From Streptomyces echinoruber (GTDB lineage Bacteria; Actinomycetota; Actinomycetes; Streptomycetales; Streptomycetaceae), in contig NZ_BMWH01000005.1 in the NCBI RefSeq assembly GCF_014651135.1, positions 244,519 through 308,518 on the forward strand: DNA of 64,000 nucleotides, in the 5' to 3' direction. This document shows, piece by piece, positions 40,852-49,462 of this stretch (positions within the stretch are counted from its first letter, which is position 1; each line of letters opens with the position of its first letter). The position numbers and the translations under genes were made by a program. Under the pieces are notes generated by a model. It ran no database searches. It saw nothing but the letters and a program-made list of their open reading frames with translations, and was not told the DNA's origin.

Positions 40852-41396
40852 CCACCACGACACCGCTGGAGGAGGAACTGCGGCGCCTGGCCGGCTCGGT
40901 GCCCGACCCCGAACTGCCGGTGCTCACCCTGGAGGAGCTCGGCGTGCTGCGGTCGGTGCGGCTGCGCGGCGAGGACGCCGTCGAGGTCGAGCTGACCCCG
41001 ACGTACACCGCCTGCCCGGCGCTGGAGGCGATGTCCCTGGACATCGAACGGGTGCTGCGCGACCACGGCATGCGCGAGGTCACCGTGCGCACCGTGCTCA
41101 GCCCCGCCTGGTCGACGCAGGACATCACCGACGAAGGCCGCCGCAAACTGCGGGAGTTCGGCATAGCCCCGCCGCGCACGCGCACACAGAGCGGACCGGT
41201 CCCGGTGCCCCTCGGCCCCACCCGCACGCTCACCGGCCCGCAGGACCCTCCCCGGACCGAACCGGACCCCGTCCGCTGCCCGCACTGCGGCTCGCCCGAC
41301 ACGGAGCTGCTGAGCCGGTTCTCCTCCACCGCGTGCAAGGCGCTGCGGCGCTGCCTGTCCTGCCGGGAGCCGTTCGACCACTTCAAGGAGGTGTGA
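40845..41396 (+). CDS. paaD: PaaD, MIP18/DUF59-type iron-sulfur assembly factor of the epoxidase, 183 aa
   Basis: Residues 5-95 are a DUF59 domain with SVPDPELPVLTLEELGVLRS and the Cys in TPTYTACPALEAM. The C-terminal part has a zinc-ribbon-like pattern CPHCGSPDTELLSRFSSTAC followed by CLSC (about 143-173). PaaD helps assemble metal centres of the epoxidase system. ATG 40845 overlaps the paaC end by seven bases; a GTG one codon later is equally possible. The linker between the two domains is Pro/Thr/Arg-rich. Confidence 0.92.
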   Translation: MVTTTTPLEEELRRLAGSVPDPELPVLTLEELGVLRSVRLRGEDAVEVELTPTYTACPALEAMSLDIERVLRDHGMREVTVRTVLSPAWSTQDITDEGRRKLREFGIAPPRTRTQSGPVPVPLGPTRTLTGPQDPPRTEPDPVRCPHCGSPDTELLSRFSSTACKALRRCLSCREPFDHFKEV

Positions 41397-42463
41397 TGGC
41401 CCGCTTCCACCGGCTCACGGTGTCCGCGGTCGACCGGCTCACCGACGACTCCGTCGCCCTCACCTTCACCGTCCCGCCCGAGCTGCGCGACGAGTACCGG
41501 TTCACGCCGGGCCAGCACCTCGCTCTGCGGCGGACGGTCGACGGCACCGAGATACGCCGCACCTACTCGATCTGCTCCCCCGCCCCGGAGCACGGCGAAG
41601 GCCCCGACACCCTGCGGGTCGGGGTGCGGCTGGTGGAGGGCGGCGCGTTCTCCACATACGCGCTGAAGGAGATCAACGTCGGGGACGAACTGGAGGTGAT
41701 GACCCCGGCCGGCCGCTTCACGCTCGAACCGGCACCCGGCCTGTACGCGGCGGTCGTCGGCGGCAGCGGCATCACGCCCGTGCTGTCCGTCATGGCGACG
41801 CTGCTGGCGCGCGAGCCGCGGGCGCGGTTCTGCCTCATACGCAGTGACCGGACTACCGCCTCGACGATGTTCCTGGAGGAGGTCGCCGACCTGAAGGACC
41901 GCTACCCGGACCGGCTGCAGCTGGTGACGGTGCTGTCCCGGGAGGAACAGCAGGCGGGCCTGCCCTCCGGGCGGCTGGACCAGGAGCGGCTCACCGCGCT
42001 GCTGCCGACGCTGGTGCCGGTGGAGCAGGTCGCGGGATGGTTCCTGTGCGGACCGTTCGGACTGGTCCAGGAAGCCGAACGGGCCCTGCGCGGCCTCGGG
42101 GTGCCCCGGGCCAGGGTGCACGAGGAGATCTTCCACGTCGACGCCGGCGGCCCCGCCCCCGGCGCCCCCGGCCGGCAGGCCCCCTCGCACAGCACGGTCA
42201 CCGCCCGGCTCGACGGCCGCGGCGGCACCTGGCCGGTGCAGGAGGGCGAGACGCTCCTGGAGACGGTGCTGCGCAACCGACCGGACGCGCCCTACGCCTG
42301 CAAGGGCGGCGTGTGCGGAACGTGCCGCGCCTTCCTGGTCTCCGGCGAGGTCCGCATGGACCGCAACTTCGCCCTGGAACCGGAGGAGACGGCGGCCGGA
42401 TACGTCCTGGCCTGCCAGTCCCACCCACTGACGGAAACGGTGGAACTGGACTTCGACCGCTGA
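41396..42463 (+). CDS. paaE: 1,2-phenylacetyl-CoA epoxidase reductase PaaE, 355 aa
   Basis: A ferredoxin-NADP reductase-type module (FAD motif RRTYSICSP at about 54-62, NAD(P)-binding GGSGITPVLSVMATLLA at about 120-136) is joined to a C-terminal plant-type 2Fe-2S ferredoxin with CKGGVCGTC (about 300-308) and the last Cys in LACQSH. It passes electrons from NADPH to the PaaA di-iron site. ATG 41396 shares one base with the paaD stop (TGATG). It is last in the operon; a tandem array follows. Confidence 0.93.
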   Translation: MARFHRLTVSAVDRLTDDSVALTFTVPPELRDEYRFTPGQHLALRRTVDGTEIRRTYSICSPAPEHGEGPDTLRVGVRLVEGGAFSTYALKEINVGDELEVMTPAGRFTLEPAPGLYAAVVGGSGITPVLSVMATLLAREPRARFCLIRSDRTTASTMFLEEVADLKDRYPDRLQLVTVLSREEQQAGLPSGRLDQERLTALLPTLVPVEQVAGWFLCGPFGLVQEAERALRGLGVPRARVHEEIFHVDAGGPAPGAPGRQAPSHSTVTARLDGRGGTWPVQEGETLLETVLRNRPDAPYACKGGVCGTCRAFLVSGEVRMDRNFALEPEETAAGYVLACQSHPLTETVELDFDR

Positions 42464-42546
42464 CCGGCGGCCGGTCGACCCACCGGCCGGCCGACCGCAT
42501 CCCGACCAGCACACCCACCCCGGCCGGGGCCGCGCCGTCCCCGGCC

Positions 42547-42618
42547 GGGCCGACCATGACCACCGGGCCGACCATGACCACCGGGCCGACCGCGGCCACC
42601 GGACCGGCCGTGACCGCC
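42547..42618. repeat. Four 18-bp tandem units after paaE
   Basis: GGGCCGACCATGACCACC is present twice exactly and twice in diverged form between 42547 and 42618. A short GCCGGCCCGGC palindromic run follows at about 42655. No terminator with a clear stem is seen in this 260-base gap between the convergent paaE and rhodanese genes. Confidence 0.7.
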
Positions 42619-42724
42619 GGACCGGCTCACTGTTCGCCGCTGCCCGGCCCGGCGCCGGCCCGGCGCCGGCCCGCAGCCGCCCGAATGCCTCCGGCGGGGC
42701 CGGAGGGATCGAAGGAGCCGGAGG

Positions 42725-43072
42725 TCAGAGGACGTACCCGGGCTCACCCTTGTCGTTCACCACCGGCCGCCCCGACGCGGCCCACACCTGCATGCCGCCG
42801 TCGACGTTCACCGCGTCGAAGCCCTGCTGGACCAGATACATCGTGACCTGAGCCGAACGCCCGCCGGAACGGCAGATCACATGGATCCGGCCGTCCTGCG
42901 GCGCCGCCTCGGTCAGCTCTCCGTACCGGGCCACGAAGTCGCTCATGGGGATGTGCAGCGCCCCCTCGGCATGGCCCGCCTCCCACTCGTCGTCCTCCCG
43001 GACGTCCAGCAGGAAGTCGCCGTCCTTGACGTCCGTGACCTCGACCGTAGGGATTCCAGCTCCGTCATGCAT
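42725..43072 (-). CDS. Single-domain rhodanese-like protein, 115 aa
   Basis: A complete rhodanese domain: LLDVREDDEWEAGHAEGALH (about 21-40) and the active-site loop ICRSGGRS with the nucleophile Cys at about residue 67, then VNVDGGMQVWAASGRPV. It would move sulfane sulfur in the cytoplasm. ATG 43072 is used; an ATG four bases downstream is out of frame. It stands alone, with 78 bases to the J-domain-like gene, possibly co-transcribed. Confidence 0.9.
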   Translation of the reverse strand: MHDGAGIPTVEVTDVKDGDFLLDVREDDEWEAGHAEGALHIPMSDFVARYGELTEAAPQDGRIHVICRSGGRSAQVTMYLVQQGFDAVNVDGGMQVWAASGRPVVNDKGEPGYVL

Positions 43073-43150
43073 GGCCCCGACGCTACCCGAAGAACACCGT
43101 CCCCGGCCGCCGTCGGCCCACGGGCACCGGAACCGGCCGTCGGACGCCCC

Positions 43151-43999
43151 TCAGCCCTCTCCCAGCAGCGCCGCGAGTTCCGCCTCCCGCCGGGCGATGT
43201 CGCCGCGCAGTTGCTCGGCGATCTCGTCCAGGAGGCCGTCGGGGTCGTCCGGGGCCAGCCGGAGCATCGCGGCGATGGCGCCGTCCTCGAGTTCCTTGGC
43301 GACCTGGGTGAGCATCTCCTTGCGCTGGGCGAGCCATTCGAGGCGGGCGTACAGCTCCTCGCTGCGGCTCGGCCCCTGATCGGCGGGCTTGGGCCCGGCG
43401 GCCCACTCCTCGGCCAGCTCCCGCAGCGCGTCCTCGTCACCGCGGGCGTAGGCGGCGTTGACCCGGGTGATGAACTCCTCCCGCCGCTTGCGCTCCTCAT
43501 CCTCCTGCGCGAGGTCGGGGTGGGCCTTGCGGGCCAGTTCGCGGTAGAGCTTGCGGGCCTCCTCGCTGGGGCGCACCCGCTGCGGGGGCCGCACCGGCTG
43601 CTCCGTGAGCATCGCGGCCGCCTCCGGAAACAGCCCCATGCCGTCCATCCAGCCGTGCAGCAGCTCCTCGACGCCCGCGATCGGCGCCACCCGGGCCCGC
43701 GCCTCCTCCGCGCGGCGCACGTCCTCGGGGTCGCCGGTGCGGGCGGCCCGGGCCTCGGCGATCTGCGCCTCCAGCTCGTCCAGGCGGGCGTAGAGCGGGC
43801 CGAGCCGCTGCTCGTGCAGCCGGGAGAAGTTCTCGACCTCGACGCGGAACGTCTCCACCGCGATCTCGTACTCGATCAGTGCCTGCTCGGCTGCCCGTAC
43901 GGCCTGCTCCAGCCGCTCCTCGGGGCGCGCCGCACCACCGGGTGCCGCCGACGCCCCGCCGGCGACACCACTGCCCTGCTCAGCTTCCGGGGTCGTCAC
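43151..43999 (-). CDS. J-domain-like coiled-coil protein, 282 aa
   Basis: Residues 28-105 are a long charged helix likely to form a coiled coil (LYARLDELEAQIAEARAA). Residues 144-200 look like a J domain with the HPD tripeptide at 160-162 (KLYRELARKAHPDLAQEDEE). A second helical region closes the protein. A DnaJ-like protein without the Gly/Phe or zinc regions would stimulate Hsp70 ATPase on a specific client. GTG 43999 is chosen over ATG 44017 because six extra residues add nothing; neither has a strong ribosome site. It may share a transcript with the rhodanese gene downstream. Confidence 0.75.
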   Translation of the reverse strand: MTTPEAEQGSGVAGGASAAPGGAARPEERLEQAVRAAEQALIEYEIAVETFRVEVENFSRLHEQRLGPLYARLDELEAQIAEARAARTGDPEDVRRAEEARARVAPIAGVEELLHGWMDGMGLFPEAAAMLTEQPVRPPQRVRPSEEARKLYRELARKAHPDLAQEDEERKRREEFITRVNAAYARGDEDALRELAEEWAAGPKPADQGPSRSEELYARLEWLAQRKEMLTQVAKELEDGAIAAMLRLAPDDPDGLLDEIAEQLRGDIARREAELAALLGEG

Positions 44000-44154
44000 C
44001 CGACCAGCGTAGGCCACGACCGGAACGCCGACCTCGACTTGCCGCTGTCACCGCGCCGGGCCCCGCTCGTCCACTCGTTGCCTCGGCCCGGTGAGTCCGG
44101 TGGGCCGCCCGCTGTCGGTAGCGGGTCTGGGCAGTCATCGGCCCGCATGCTCGA

Positions 44155-45063
44155 ATGGGCGTGAGGGACATGTGCGCGGGGGATGCCCGGCGGGGGCGAG
44201 GGGGCGTGGTGAGGGCGGCGGGGCACGCGGTGGTATGGACCGGGGCATGGCTGCTGATCGCCGTCGTGGCTCTCGTCTTCGGGACGGCGACGGCCTTCGA
44301 GGTTCGCGGAGCGCTGGAGCGGGAGCGGGCGTTTCGTGCCGCGCCGGTGTGCTCCTCCGTCCCGGTGAGGGCGTCGGGGTGCCTGTGGGAGCAGGAGTTC
44401 ACCGTTCGGAAGGCCGACCCGCACCGCGGTGAGAGGGGCGAGTCGCCGGAAGCGGAGCTGTCGCCGCCGTCCGGCAAGCCGTGGGAGGTGACGTTCCGGC
44501 AGATCGATCCGGTGGTGTCGCGGATGGAGCCGGGCGACCGGGTCGTCGGCCTGATCTGGCACGGGCAGGTGGTCGAGGTGCGGGATTCCGCCGGACGGCG
44601 GCAGCAGACGTCCTTCGGGCCTGTGGAGTGGCCCGAGGACCGCCTGGGTGGCGCGCTCGCCTGTGTCTCGTTCGGCCTGGCGGCCCTCGTGGGAGGGCTG
44701 TGGCCCCTCTTCGCGCCGGGTGACCGTCGTCACGCGGCAGCGGCGGCCGCAGTGCGGTGGCACGGCGTCGGCATGGCCGCCGCAGCCATCCTGACGCTCT
44801 GGGCGCAGGCGGCCAACGACTGGCCGATGTGGGCGATTCCGGCGATCTGGGGGCCGCTCGCGCTGCTCCTCCTGGCCTCCACGGCGGCCTTCGTCCGCGC
44901 CGCCCTCCGCGGCGACCTGGACGACGGCGACCTGGACGACGGCGACCTGGACGACGGCGACCTGGACGACGACGCTTCGTCCGCCCCGCCCGCCCCGCAG
45001 GCGCCCACGTCACCGACGGGCCCACCGGACGGGGCGACGGCTTCGGGGAGTGGCCACTGCTGA
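44155..45063 (+). CDS. Four-TM hypothetical membrane protein with DLDDG repeats, 302 aa
   Basis: Hydrophobic segments at about 26-48 (WTGAWLLIAVVALVFGTATA), 168-186 (ACVSFGLAALVGGLWPLF), 205-222 and 232-252 suggest four helices with an outer loop of 120 residues holding two Cys. Near the C-terminus the acidic unit DLDDG is repeated four times, coded by 15-bp repeats at about 44913-44972, followed by a Pro/Ala tail. I do not recognise the family. Start ATG 44155 is chosen; the first 20 residues are basic and probably cytoplasmic. It is convergent with the DUF2252 gene. Confidence 0.7.
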   Translation: MGVRDMCAGDARRGRGGVVRAAGHAVVWTGAWLLIAVVALVFGTATAFEVRGALERERAFRAAPVCSSVPVRASGCLWEQEFTVRKADPHRGERGESPEAELSPPSGKPWEVTFRQIDPVVSRMEPGDRVVGLIWHGQVVEVRDSAGRRQQTSFGPVEWPEDRLGGALACVSFGLAALVGGLWPLFAPGDRRHAAAAAAVRWHGVGMAAAAILTLWAQAANDWPMWAIPAIWGPLALLLLASTAAFVRAALRGDLDDGDLDDGDLDDGDLDDDASSAPPAPQAPTSPTGPPDGATASGSGHC

Positions 45064-45214
45064 TCCGAAAGGCCGCCGGCCCGTACCGCGCGGGGACGAC
45101 GGGCAGAGGCTCCGTCACGCCCCCGGGACGGCCCCTGCGGTCCGGGGCGAGGCAGTACACCGGCAGCACATCGGCAGCGCACCAGCAGGACACCGGACAG
45201 GACAGGTGGGACGG

Positions 45215-45272
45215 CCCGTCAGACCCCGTCGGCCCCCGTCAGACTCCGTCAGCCCCTGTCAAACCCCCGTCT
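45215..45272. repeat. Three degenerate 20-bp repeats running into the DUF2252 stop codon
   Basis: CCCGTCAGACCCCGTCGGC, CCCGTCAGACTCCGTCAGC and CCCTGTCAAACCCCCGTC follow one another with a period of about 20 from 45215. The third contains the stop codon of the minus-strand DUF2252 gene (45259-45261). Confidence 0.65.
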
Positions 45273-46686
45273 CCGCCGCGATCCTCCCCACCCGCACCGC
45301 CGCCACCAGGTCGGCGTGGTCGGCCTCGGTCCGGTCGGCGTAGGCGACGGCGAACGCGGCGATGGCGTCGTCGAGTTCGTCGCTCTTGCCGCAGTAGCCG
45401 GCGATGAGACGGGGGTCGGCGCTGTGGGCGTGGGCGCGGGCGAGGAGGGCGCCGGTCATCCGGCCGTAGTCGTCGAGCTGGTCGGCGGAGAGGGCGGCCG
45501 GGTCGACGCTGCCCTTGCGGTTGCGGAACTGCCGTACCTGGTAGGGCCGTCCGTCGACCGAGGTCCACCCGAGCAGGATGTCGCTGACGACCTGCATGCG
45601 CTTCTGCCCGAGGACGATCCGCCGCCCTTCGTGGTCCACGTCGGGCACGTCGAAGCCGGCGGTGACCAGGTGCGGCACCAGCGCCGAGGGGCGGGCCTCC
45701 TTGACCTGGAGCACCAGCGGTTCGCCCCGGTGGTCCAGGAGCAGCACGACGTAGGAGCGCGTGCCCACGCTGCCGGTGCCGACCACCCGGAACGCCACGT
45801 CGTGCACCGCGTACCGGGCCAGCAGCGGCAGCAGGTCCTCCGCGACGGTGTCCGCGTAGCCCTCCAGGGCCGCCGCCACGGCCGCGGACTCGGCCTCGGG
45901 TATGCGGCGCAGCACCGGCGGGGCGTCGACGAAGCGGCGCCCGCCCTCCTTCGTCGGTTCGGTGGATTTGGCGGCGAAGCGTCCGCTGGTGTTGGCGCGG
46001 GCCTTCTCCGAGACCCGTTCGAGGGTGCCGAGGAGGTCGTGGGCGTCGGTGTGGGAGACGAGTTCCTCGTCGGCGATGGCGTTCCACGCGTCCAGCACCG
46101 GCAGTTTGGCCAGGAACCGCATGGTGCGCCGGTAGGCGCCGGCCGCGTCGCGGGCGGCCTCGCGGCACGTGTCCTCGTCGGCGCCCACTTCCCGCCCGGC
46201 GAGCACGAGGGAGGCGGCGAGCCTCTTGAGGTCCCATTCCCAGGGGCCGAGGACGGTCTCGTCGAAGTCGTTGAGGTCGATGACCAGGCGGCCGCGGGCG
46301 TCGCCGTAGAGGCCGAAGTTGCCGGCGTGGGCGTCGCCGCAGATCTGGGCGCGGATGCGGGTCATGGGGGTGCGCGCGAGGTCGTACGCCATGAGACCGG
46401 CGGAGCCGCGCAGGAACGCGAACGGGGTGGCCGCCATCCGGCCGACGCGGAGGGGGACGAGGTCGGGGATGCGGCCGCGGTTGGACTCCTCCACGGCGGT
46501 GACGGCGTCGGGGCGGGAGGCGTCCGGGTCGAGGGTGGCGTGGGCGCGGCGCGGCACGCTGCGGCGCAGCGCCTTGCCCTCCTGCTTGGGTGAGCCCTGC
46601 GGCGGCCACTCGGCGAAGCCCCGCACCCGCGGCAGCCGCCGTGCCGCCGTCGCCGCCGTTCCTCCGGTGTCTTCCGTCCCGGTCAC
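45259..46686 (-). CDS. DUF2252 family protein, 475 aa
   Basis: The protein has the DUF2252 pattern, a kinase-like fold: PFAFLRGSAGLMAYDLARTP, QICGDAHAGNFGLYGDARGR (catalytic-loop-like GDxHxxN), VIDLNDFDETVLGPWEWDLK (metal-binding D-like) and VLQVKEARPSAL. Biochemical function is unknown; the motifs suggest a small-molecule phosphotransferase. GTG 46686 has GGGGGAGG eight bases upstream; the frame extends further but without a site. It is monocistronic, with two DnaA-box-like sequences 80-105 bases before the start. Confidence 0.85.
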   Translation of the reverse strand: MTGTEDTGGTAATAARRLPRVRGFAEWPPQGSPKQEGKALRRSVPRRAHATLDPDASRPDAVTAVEESNRGRIPDLVPLRVGRMAATPFAFLRGSAGLMAYDLARTPMTRIRAQICGDAHAGNFGLYGDARGRLVIDLNDFDETVLGPWEWDLKRLAASLVLAGREVGADEDTCREAARDAAGAYRRTMRFLAKLPVLDAWNAIADEELVSHTDAHDLLGTLERVSEKARANTSGRFAAKSTEPTKEGGRRFVDAPPVLRRIPEAESAAVAAALEGYADTVAEDLLPLLARYAVHDVAFRVVGTGSVGTRSYVVLLLDHRGEPLVLQVKEARPSALVPHLVTAGFDVPDVDHEGRRIVLGQKRMQVVSDILLGWTSVDGRPYQVRQFRNRKGSVDPAALSADQLDDYGRMTGALLARAHAHSADPRLIAGYCGKSDELDDAIAAFAVAYADRTEADHADLVAAVRVGRIAAETGV

Positions 46687-47028
46687 CTCGACCGCCTCCC
46701 CCGCAACCGCACGAACATCAACTCGTGCCGAAGGTACAGCCGGCGGACCGGACGCGTCAGATCCTGTGGACAACCCCGCGCTTGTGGACAACCTCACTGC
46801 CGCGCACGCGGACGCCCCGCCCGCGACAGAATGTGACAGACCTCACCCGAGATGTACGCCACGCACATCCACGACGCCCGCACCGCGCCCCGAGACATGC
46901 GCCACGCACATCCACGACGCCCGTGCCACTCACCTGAGACGTACGCCACACATACCGAGACGTGCGCGGCACGCACCTGCGGCCCGCGCGCACGCACCCA
47001 CACCCACACCTGCACCCGCACATGCGAA
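46687..47028. other. Region before DUF2252: DnaA boxes and 43-bp-period repeats
   Basis: No gene is seen. At 46765-46773 and 46783-46791 two copies of TGTGGACAA (DnaA box, minus orientation) lie 18 bases apart. At 46857-46880 and 46900-46923 a 24-base sequence (core CGCCACGCACATCCACGACG) is directly repeated with period 43, and a shorter third copy begins at about 46942. CA-rich low-complexity sequence follows up to the tRNA terminator. Confidence 0.55.
46765..46791 (-). promoter_or_regulatory. Two exact DnaA boxes 18 bp apart upstream of DUF2252
   Basis: Both copies read TTGTCCACA on the minus strand, the preferred Streptomyces DnaA box, in the same orientation with near two-turn spacing. 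They may titrate DnaA or link expression of the neighbouring gene to replication. Confidence 0.45.
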
Positions 47029-47062
47029 AGCCCCCACAGGGGTCTTGCCACCTGTGAGGGCT
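47029..47062 (-). terminator. Terminator hairpin of the tRNA-Leu gene
   Basis: AGCCCCCACAGG and CCTGTGAGGGCT pair with one mismatch around a 10-base loop, 10 bases beyond the tRNA 3' end on the minus strand, followed by TTTCGC. Confidence 0.72.
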
Positions 47063-47071
47063 CTCGGCCGG

Positions 47072-47155
47072 TGCGCGAGGGGGGAGTTGAACCCCCACGC
47101 CCTTGCGGGCACTGGAACCTGAATCCAGCGCGTCTGCCTATTCCGCCACCCGCGC
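47072..47155 (-). tRNA. tRNA-Leu (anticodon CAG)
   Basis: Reading the minus strand from 47155, the acceptor GCGCGGG pairs with CTCGCGC before discriminator A at 47072. The D arm contains GGCGGAATAGGCAGACGC, the anticodon stem CTGGA/TCCAG encloses TTCAGGT (anticodon CAG), there is a long variable arm TGCCCGCAAGGGCG typical of leucine tRNA, and the T arm is GGGGGTTCAACTCCCCC. The 3' CCA is not encoded. A TAATGT at 47215-47220 (minus) could be its -10 element. Codon CUG is the main leucine codon in this genome. Confidence 0.95.
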
Positions 47156-47937
47156 ATTGGGTATGTCCTCCGGCTCCGGCTCCCTTTCGGGCCCGGCGCC
47201 TTCCGACACCCAGAACATTAGCACGTCGCGAGGGGTGGGTTCACATCCCTTTCCTCCCCGGGGGCCGGCCTCGGGGCCGCCCGGAACTCCCGGCCCTCCC
47301 CGGTCTTCCCCGCTCCCCCCGGGACTCCCCGGAGCCCCGGAGCCCCGGAGCCCCGGCAGGCGACCGGGGCCGCCCCGGCCCGTCCCGGCCCGCCCGGGAA
47401 GCGGCAAGAACCACTCGGGAAAAACCACACGACAGGAACCACTCGGCCCCCACCCGCACCGCACCGTCCAGGACCTACAGGCGGGTGCGGGACACTGGTT
47501 TGCGGCCGCCTCTACGATCCTGGGCAGGGGTACGCGTATGACAGGAGTGCGCGTATGAACAGCTGCCCAGGAGTTCGAGGAGGGGCTGCCACGGGAACCT
47601 CCGGGGCGTCGACACCCGTCGACCGGGCCATCAGGGGGAACCAGCCGTTTTCGCGGCGCGTGGATACGATCAGTAAGCAGTACCGGCAGGACCCGCACGA
47701 CCCAACGAGCAGTACCAGCACGACCAGCACGGCAACCAGCACAGCAGGCACGGCAACCAGCCCAGCGAGCCCCACCGCGAGCAGGACCACAAGCACCGCA
47801 GGCACAACCCGGAGCAGTACCCCGAGCAGGACCTCGAGTAGAACTCAGAGCAGCACCCGCAGCACCCGCAACACCAGCAGTACCCGCAACACCCACAGCA
47901 GCACGCAGGACGACGGCCACGACGGAGGAGGTGCCCC
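47156..47937. other. Long leader region of the fhaA operon with interrupted Gln/His-rich frame
   Basis: No confirmed gene lies in these 782 bases. 47156-47230 should hold the tRNA promoter; 47270-47400 is Pro/Gly-codon-like GC-rich repeat (GGAGCCCC units). A perfect 10-bp inverted pair TCCTGGGCAG/CTGCCCAGGA sits at 47518-47571. From about 47680 to 47930 the sequence is CAG/CAC-rich. In one frame it reads EQYQHDQHGNQH and later EQHPQHPQHQQYPQHPQQ, in phase with the fhaA ATG but broken by a TAG, and it lacks a start codon. It is either a decayed low-complexity gene or a structured 5' leader. Confidence 0.5.
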
Positions 47938-48798
47938 ATGGGAGTCCTGAAGCGTTTCGAGCAGCGTCTCGAAGGGCTGGTCAACGGCACCTTCGCCAAG
48001 GTCTTCAAGTCCGAGGTCCAGCCCGTGGAGATCGCGGGCGCGCTCCAGCGGGAGTGCGACAACAACGCGACCATCTGGAACAGGGACCGCACGGTCGTCC
48101 CCAACGACTTCATCGTGGAGCTGAGCGCGCCGGACTACGAGCGGCTCAGCCCGTACTCGGGGCAGCTGGGCGACGAGCTCGCCGGGATGGTGCGCGACTA
48201 CGCCAAGCAGCAGCGCTACACCTTCATGGGCCCCATCAAGGTCCACCTGGAGAAGGCCGACGACCTGGACACGGGCCTGTACCGGGTGCGCAGCCGCACG
48301 CTGGCCGGCTCCACCTCCAACCCGCAGGCCCAGGCCGCGGGCCGGGCGGGCGCCGCCCCCGGCGGATACGGCTACCCGCCGCCCGGCTACCCGGCCGCGG
48401 GCGCCCCGCCGATGCCCGCCGCACCGCCGCCCGGCGCCCGGCCCGGCGGATACGGCTACCCGCCGCCCGCCCAGCGCCCCGGCGCGGGCGGCCCGATGGC
48501 AGGCGTGCCGGGCGGGCGCACGCGCTACTGGATCGAGATCAACGGTACCCGCCACCAGATCTCCCGTCCGACGCTCGTGCTGGGCCGCAGCACCGACGCC
48601 GACGTGCGGATCGACGACCCCGGCGTGTCCCGCCGGCACTGCGAGATCCGGACCGGAACGCCCTCGACGATCCAGGATCTCGGGTCCACCAACGGCATCG
48701 TGGTGGACGGGCAGCACACCACCCGCGCTACGCTCCGCGACGGCTCGCGGATCGTCGTGGGCAGTACCACCGTTATCTATAGGCAAGCCGAAGGGTGA
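47938..48798 (+). CDS. fhaA: FhaA: DUF3662 plus FHA domain protein, 286 aa
   Basis: Residues 1-115 are the DUF3662 domain (MGVLKRFEQRLEGLVNGTFA, then VEIAGALQRECDNNATIWNR). A Gly/Pro/Tyr linker follows, with GGYGYPPP repeats. Residues 190-286 form an FHA domain binding phosphothreonine (LVLGRSTDADVRIDDPGVSR, then STNGIVVDG). In actinobacteria FhaA binds the phosphorylated pseudokinase MviN/CwsA-type partners and regulates wall synthesis. ATG 47938 has GGAGGAGG six bases upstream. It heads the operon fhaA-fhaB-pstP-rodA-pbpA-pknB. Confidence 0.94.
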   Translation: MGVLKRFEQRLEGLVNGTFAKVFKSEVQPVEIAGALQRECDNNATIWNRDRTVVPNDFIVELSAPDYERLSPYSGQLGDELAGMVRDYAKQQRYTFMGPIKVHLEKADDLDTGLYRVRSRTLAGSTSNPQAQAAGRAGAAPGGYGYPPPGYPAAGAPPMPAAPPPGARPGGYGYPPPAQRPGAGGPMAGVPGGRTRYWIEINGTRHQISRPTLVLGRSTDADVRIDDPGVSRRHCEIRTGTPSTIQDLGSTNGIVVDGQHTTRATLRDGSRIVVGSTTVIYRQAEG

Positions 48799-48808
48799 AC
48801 CGGGGGCA

Positions 48809-49330
48809 ATGTCAGAGCTGACCCTCACGGTCATGCGGCTGGGTTTCCTGGCCGTACTGTGGCTGTTCGTGATCGTGGCCGTGCAGGTCATCCGCAGCGA
48901 CCTGTTCGGTACGCGCGTCACTCAGCGCGCGTCGCAGCGCGGCGCGCGCCGGGACGGCGGACGGCCGCAGCCGCAGCGGCAGGCGCCGCCGCAGCAGCAG
49001 CGCTCGCAGCCGGGCGGAGGCCGCCGGGGCCGCAACACGCCCACCAAGCTCGTCGTGACCGAGGGCACTCTGGCCGGCACCACGGTTGCCCTGCAGGGCC
49101 AGACCATCACCCTGGGCCGGGCCCACGACTCCACGATCGTGCTGGACGACGACTACGCCTCCAGCCGCCATGCCAGGATCTACCCGGACCGCGACGGCCA
49201 GTGGATCGTCGAGGACCTGGGATCCACCAACGGCACCTACCTGGACCGGACTCGGCTGACGACCCCCACACCGATCCCGCTGGGTACGCCGATCCGCATC
49301 GGCAAGACCGTCATCGAGCTGCGGAAGTAG
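48809..49330 (+). CDS. fhaB: FhaB (FipA-type): membrane-anchored FHA protein, 173 aa
   Basis: One N-terminal membrane helix (LGFLAVLWLFVIVAVQVIRS, about 11-30), a basic Gln/Arg linker and an FHA domain at about 78-173 (ITLGRAHDSTIVLDDDYASS, RHARIY, STNGTYLDR). It is a phosphothreonine reader anchored at the septal or apical membrane, matching FhaB/FipA that links FtsZ and FtsQ in mycobacteria. It starts 10 bases after fhaA and is followed by pstP. Confidence 0.92.
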   Translation: MSELTLTVMRLGFLAVLWLFVIVAVQVIRSDLFGTRVTQRASQRGARRDGGRPQPQRQAPPQQQRSQPGGGRRGRNTPTKLVVTEGTLAGTTVALQGQTITLGRAHDSTIVLDDDYASSRHARIYPDRDGQWIVEDLGSTNGTYLDRTRLTTPTPIPLGTPIRIGKTVIELRK

Positions 49331-49462
49331 TACGACCATGAGCGAGCGGAGCGAGCACGCAGCGGCGGCCGGCACCCCGGGCCCGGGCGCGCTCCCGACC
49401 GGAGGGTGGGCAGTGTGTCTCGAGGAGGACGGCTGTACCCGGAGCCGACGGGCGAGGTGCAC

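Noticed and set aside
44913..44972. DLDDG repeats as a separate finding
   Set aside because: Four 15-bp repeats in a membrane protein tail are a simple in-frame expansion, mentioned in the gene entry only.
47555..47950. A plus-strand frame of 131 residues upstream of fhaA
   Set aside because: Its text is Ser/Thr-rich low complexity produced by CAG/CAC repeats, it overlaps the fhaA start and has no ribosome site; described as leader instead.
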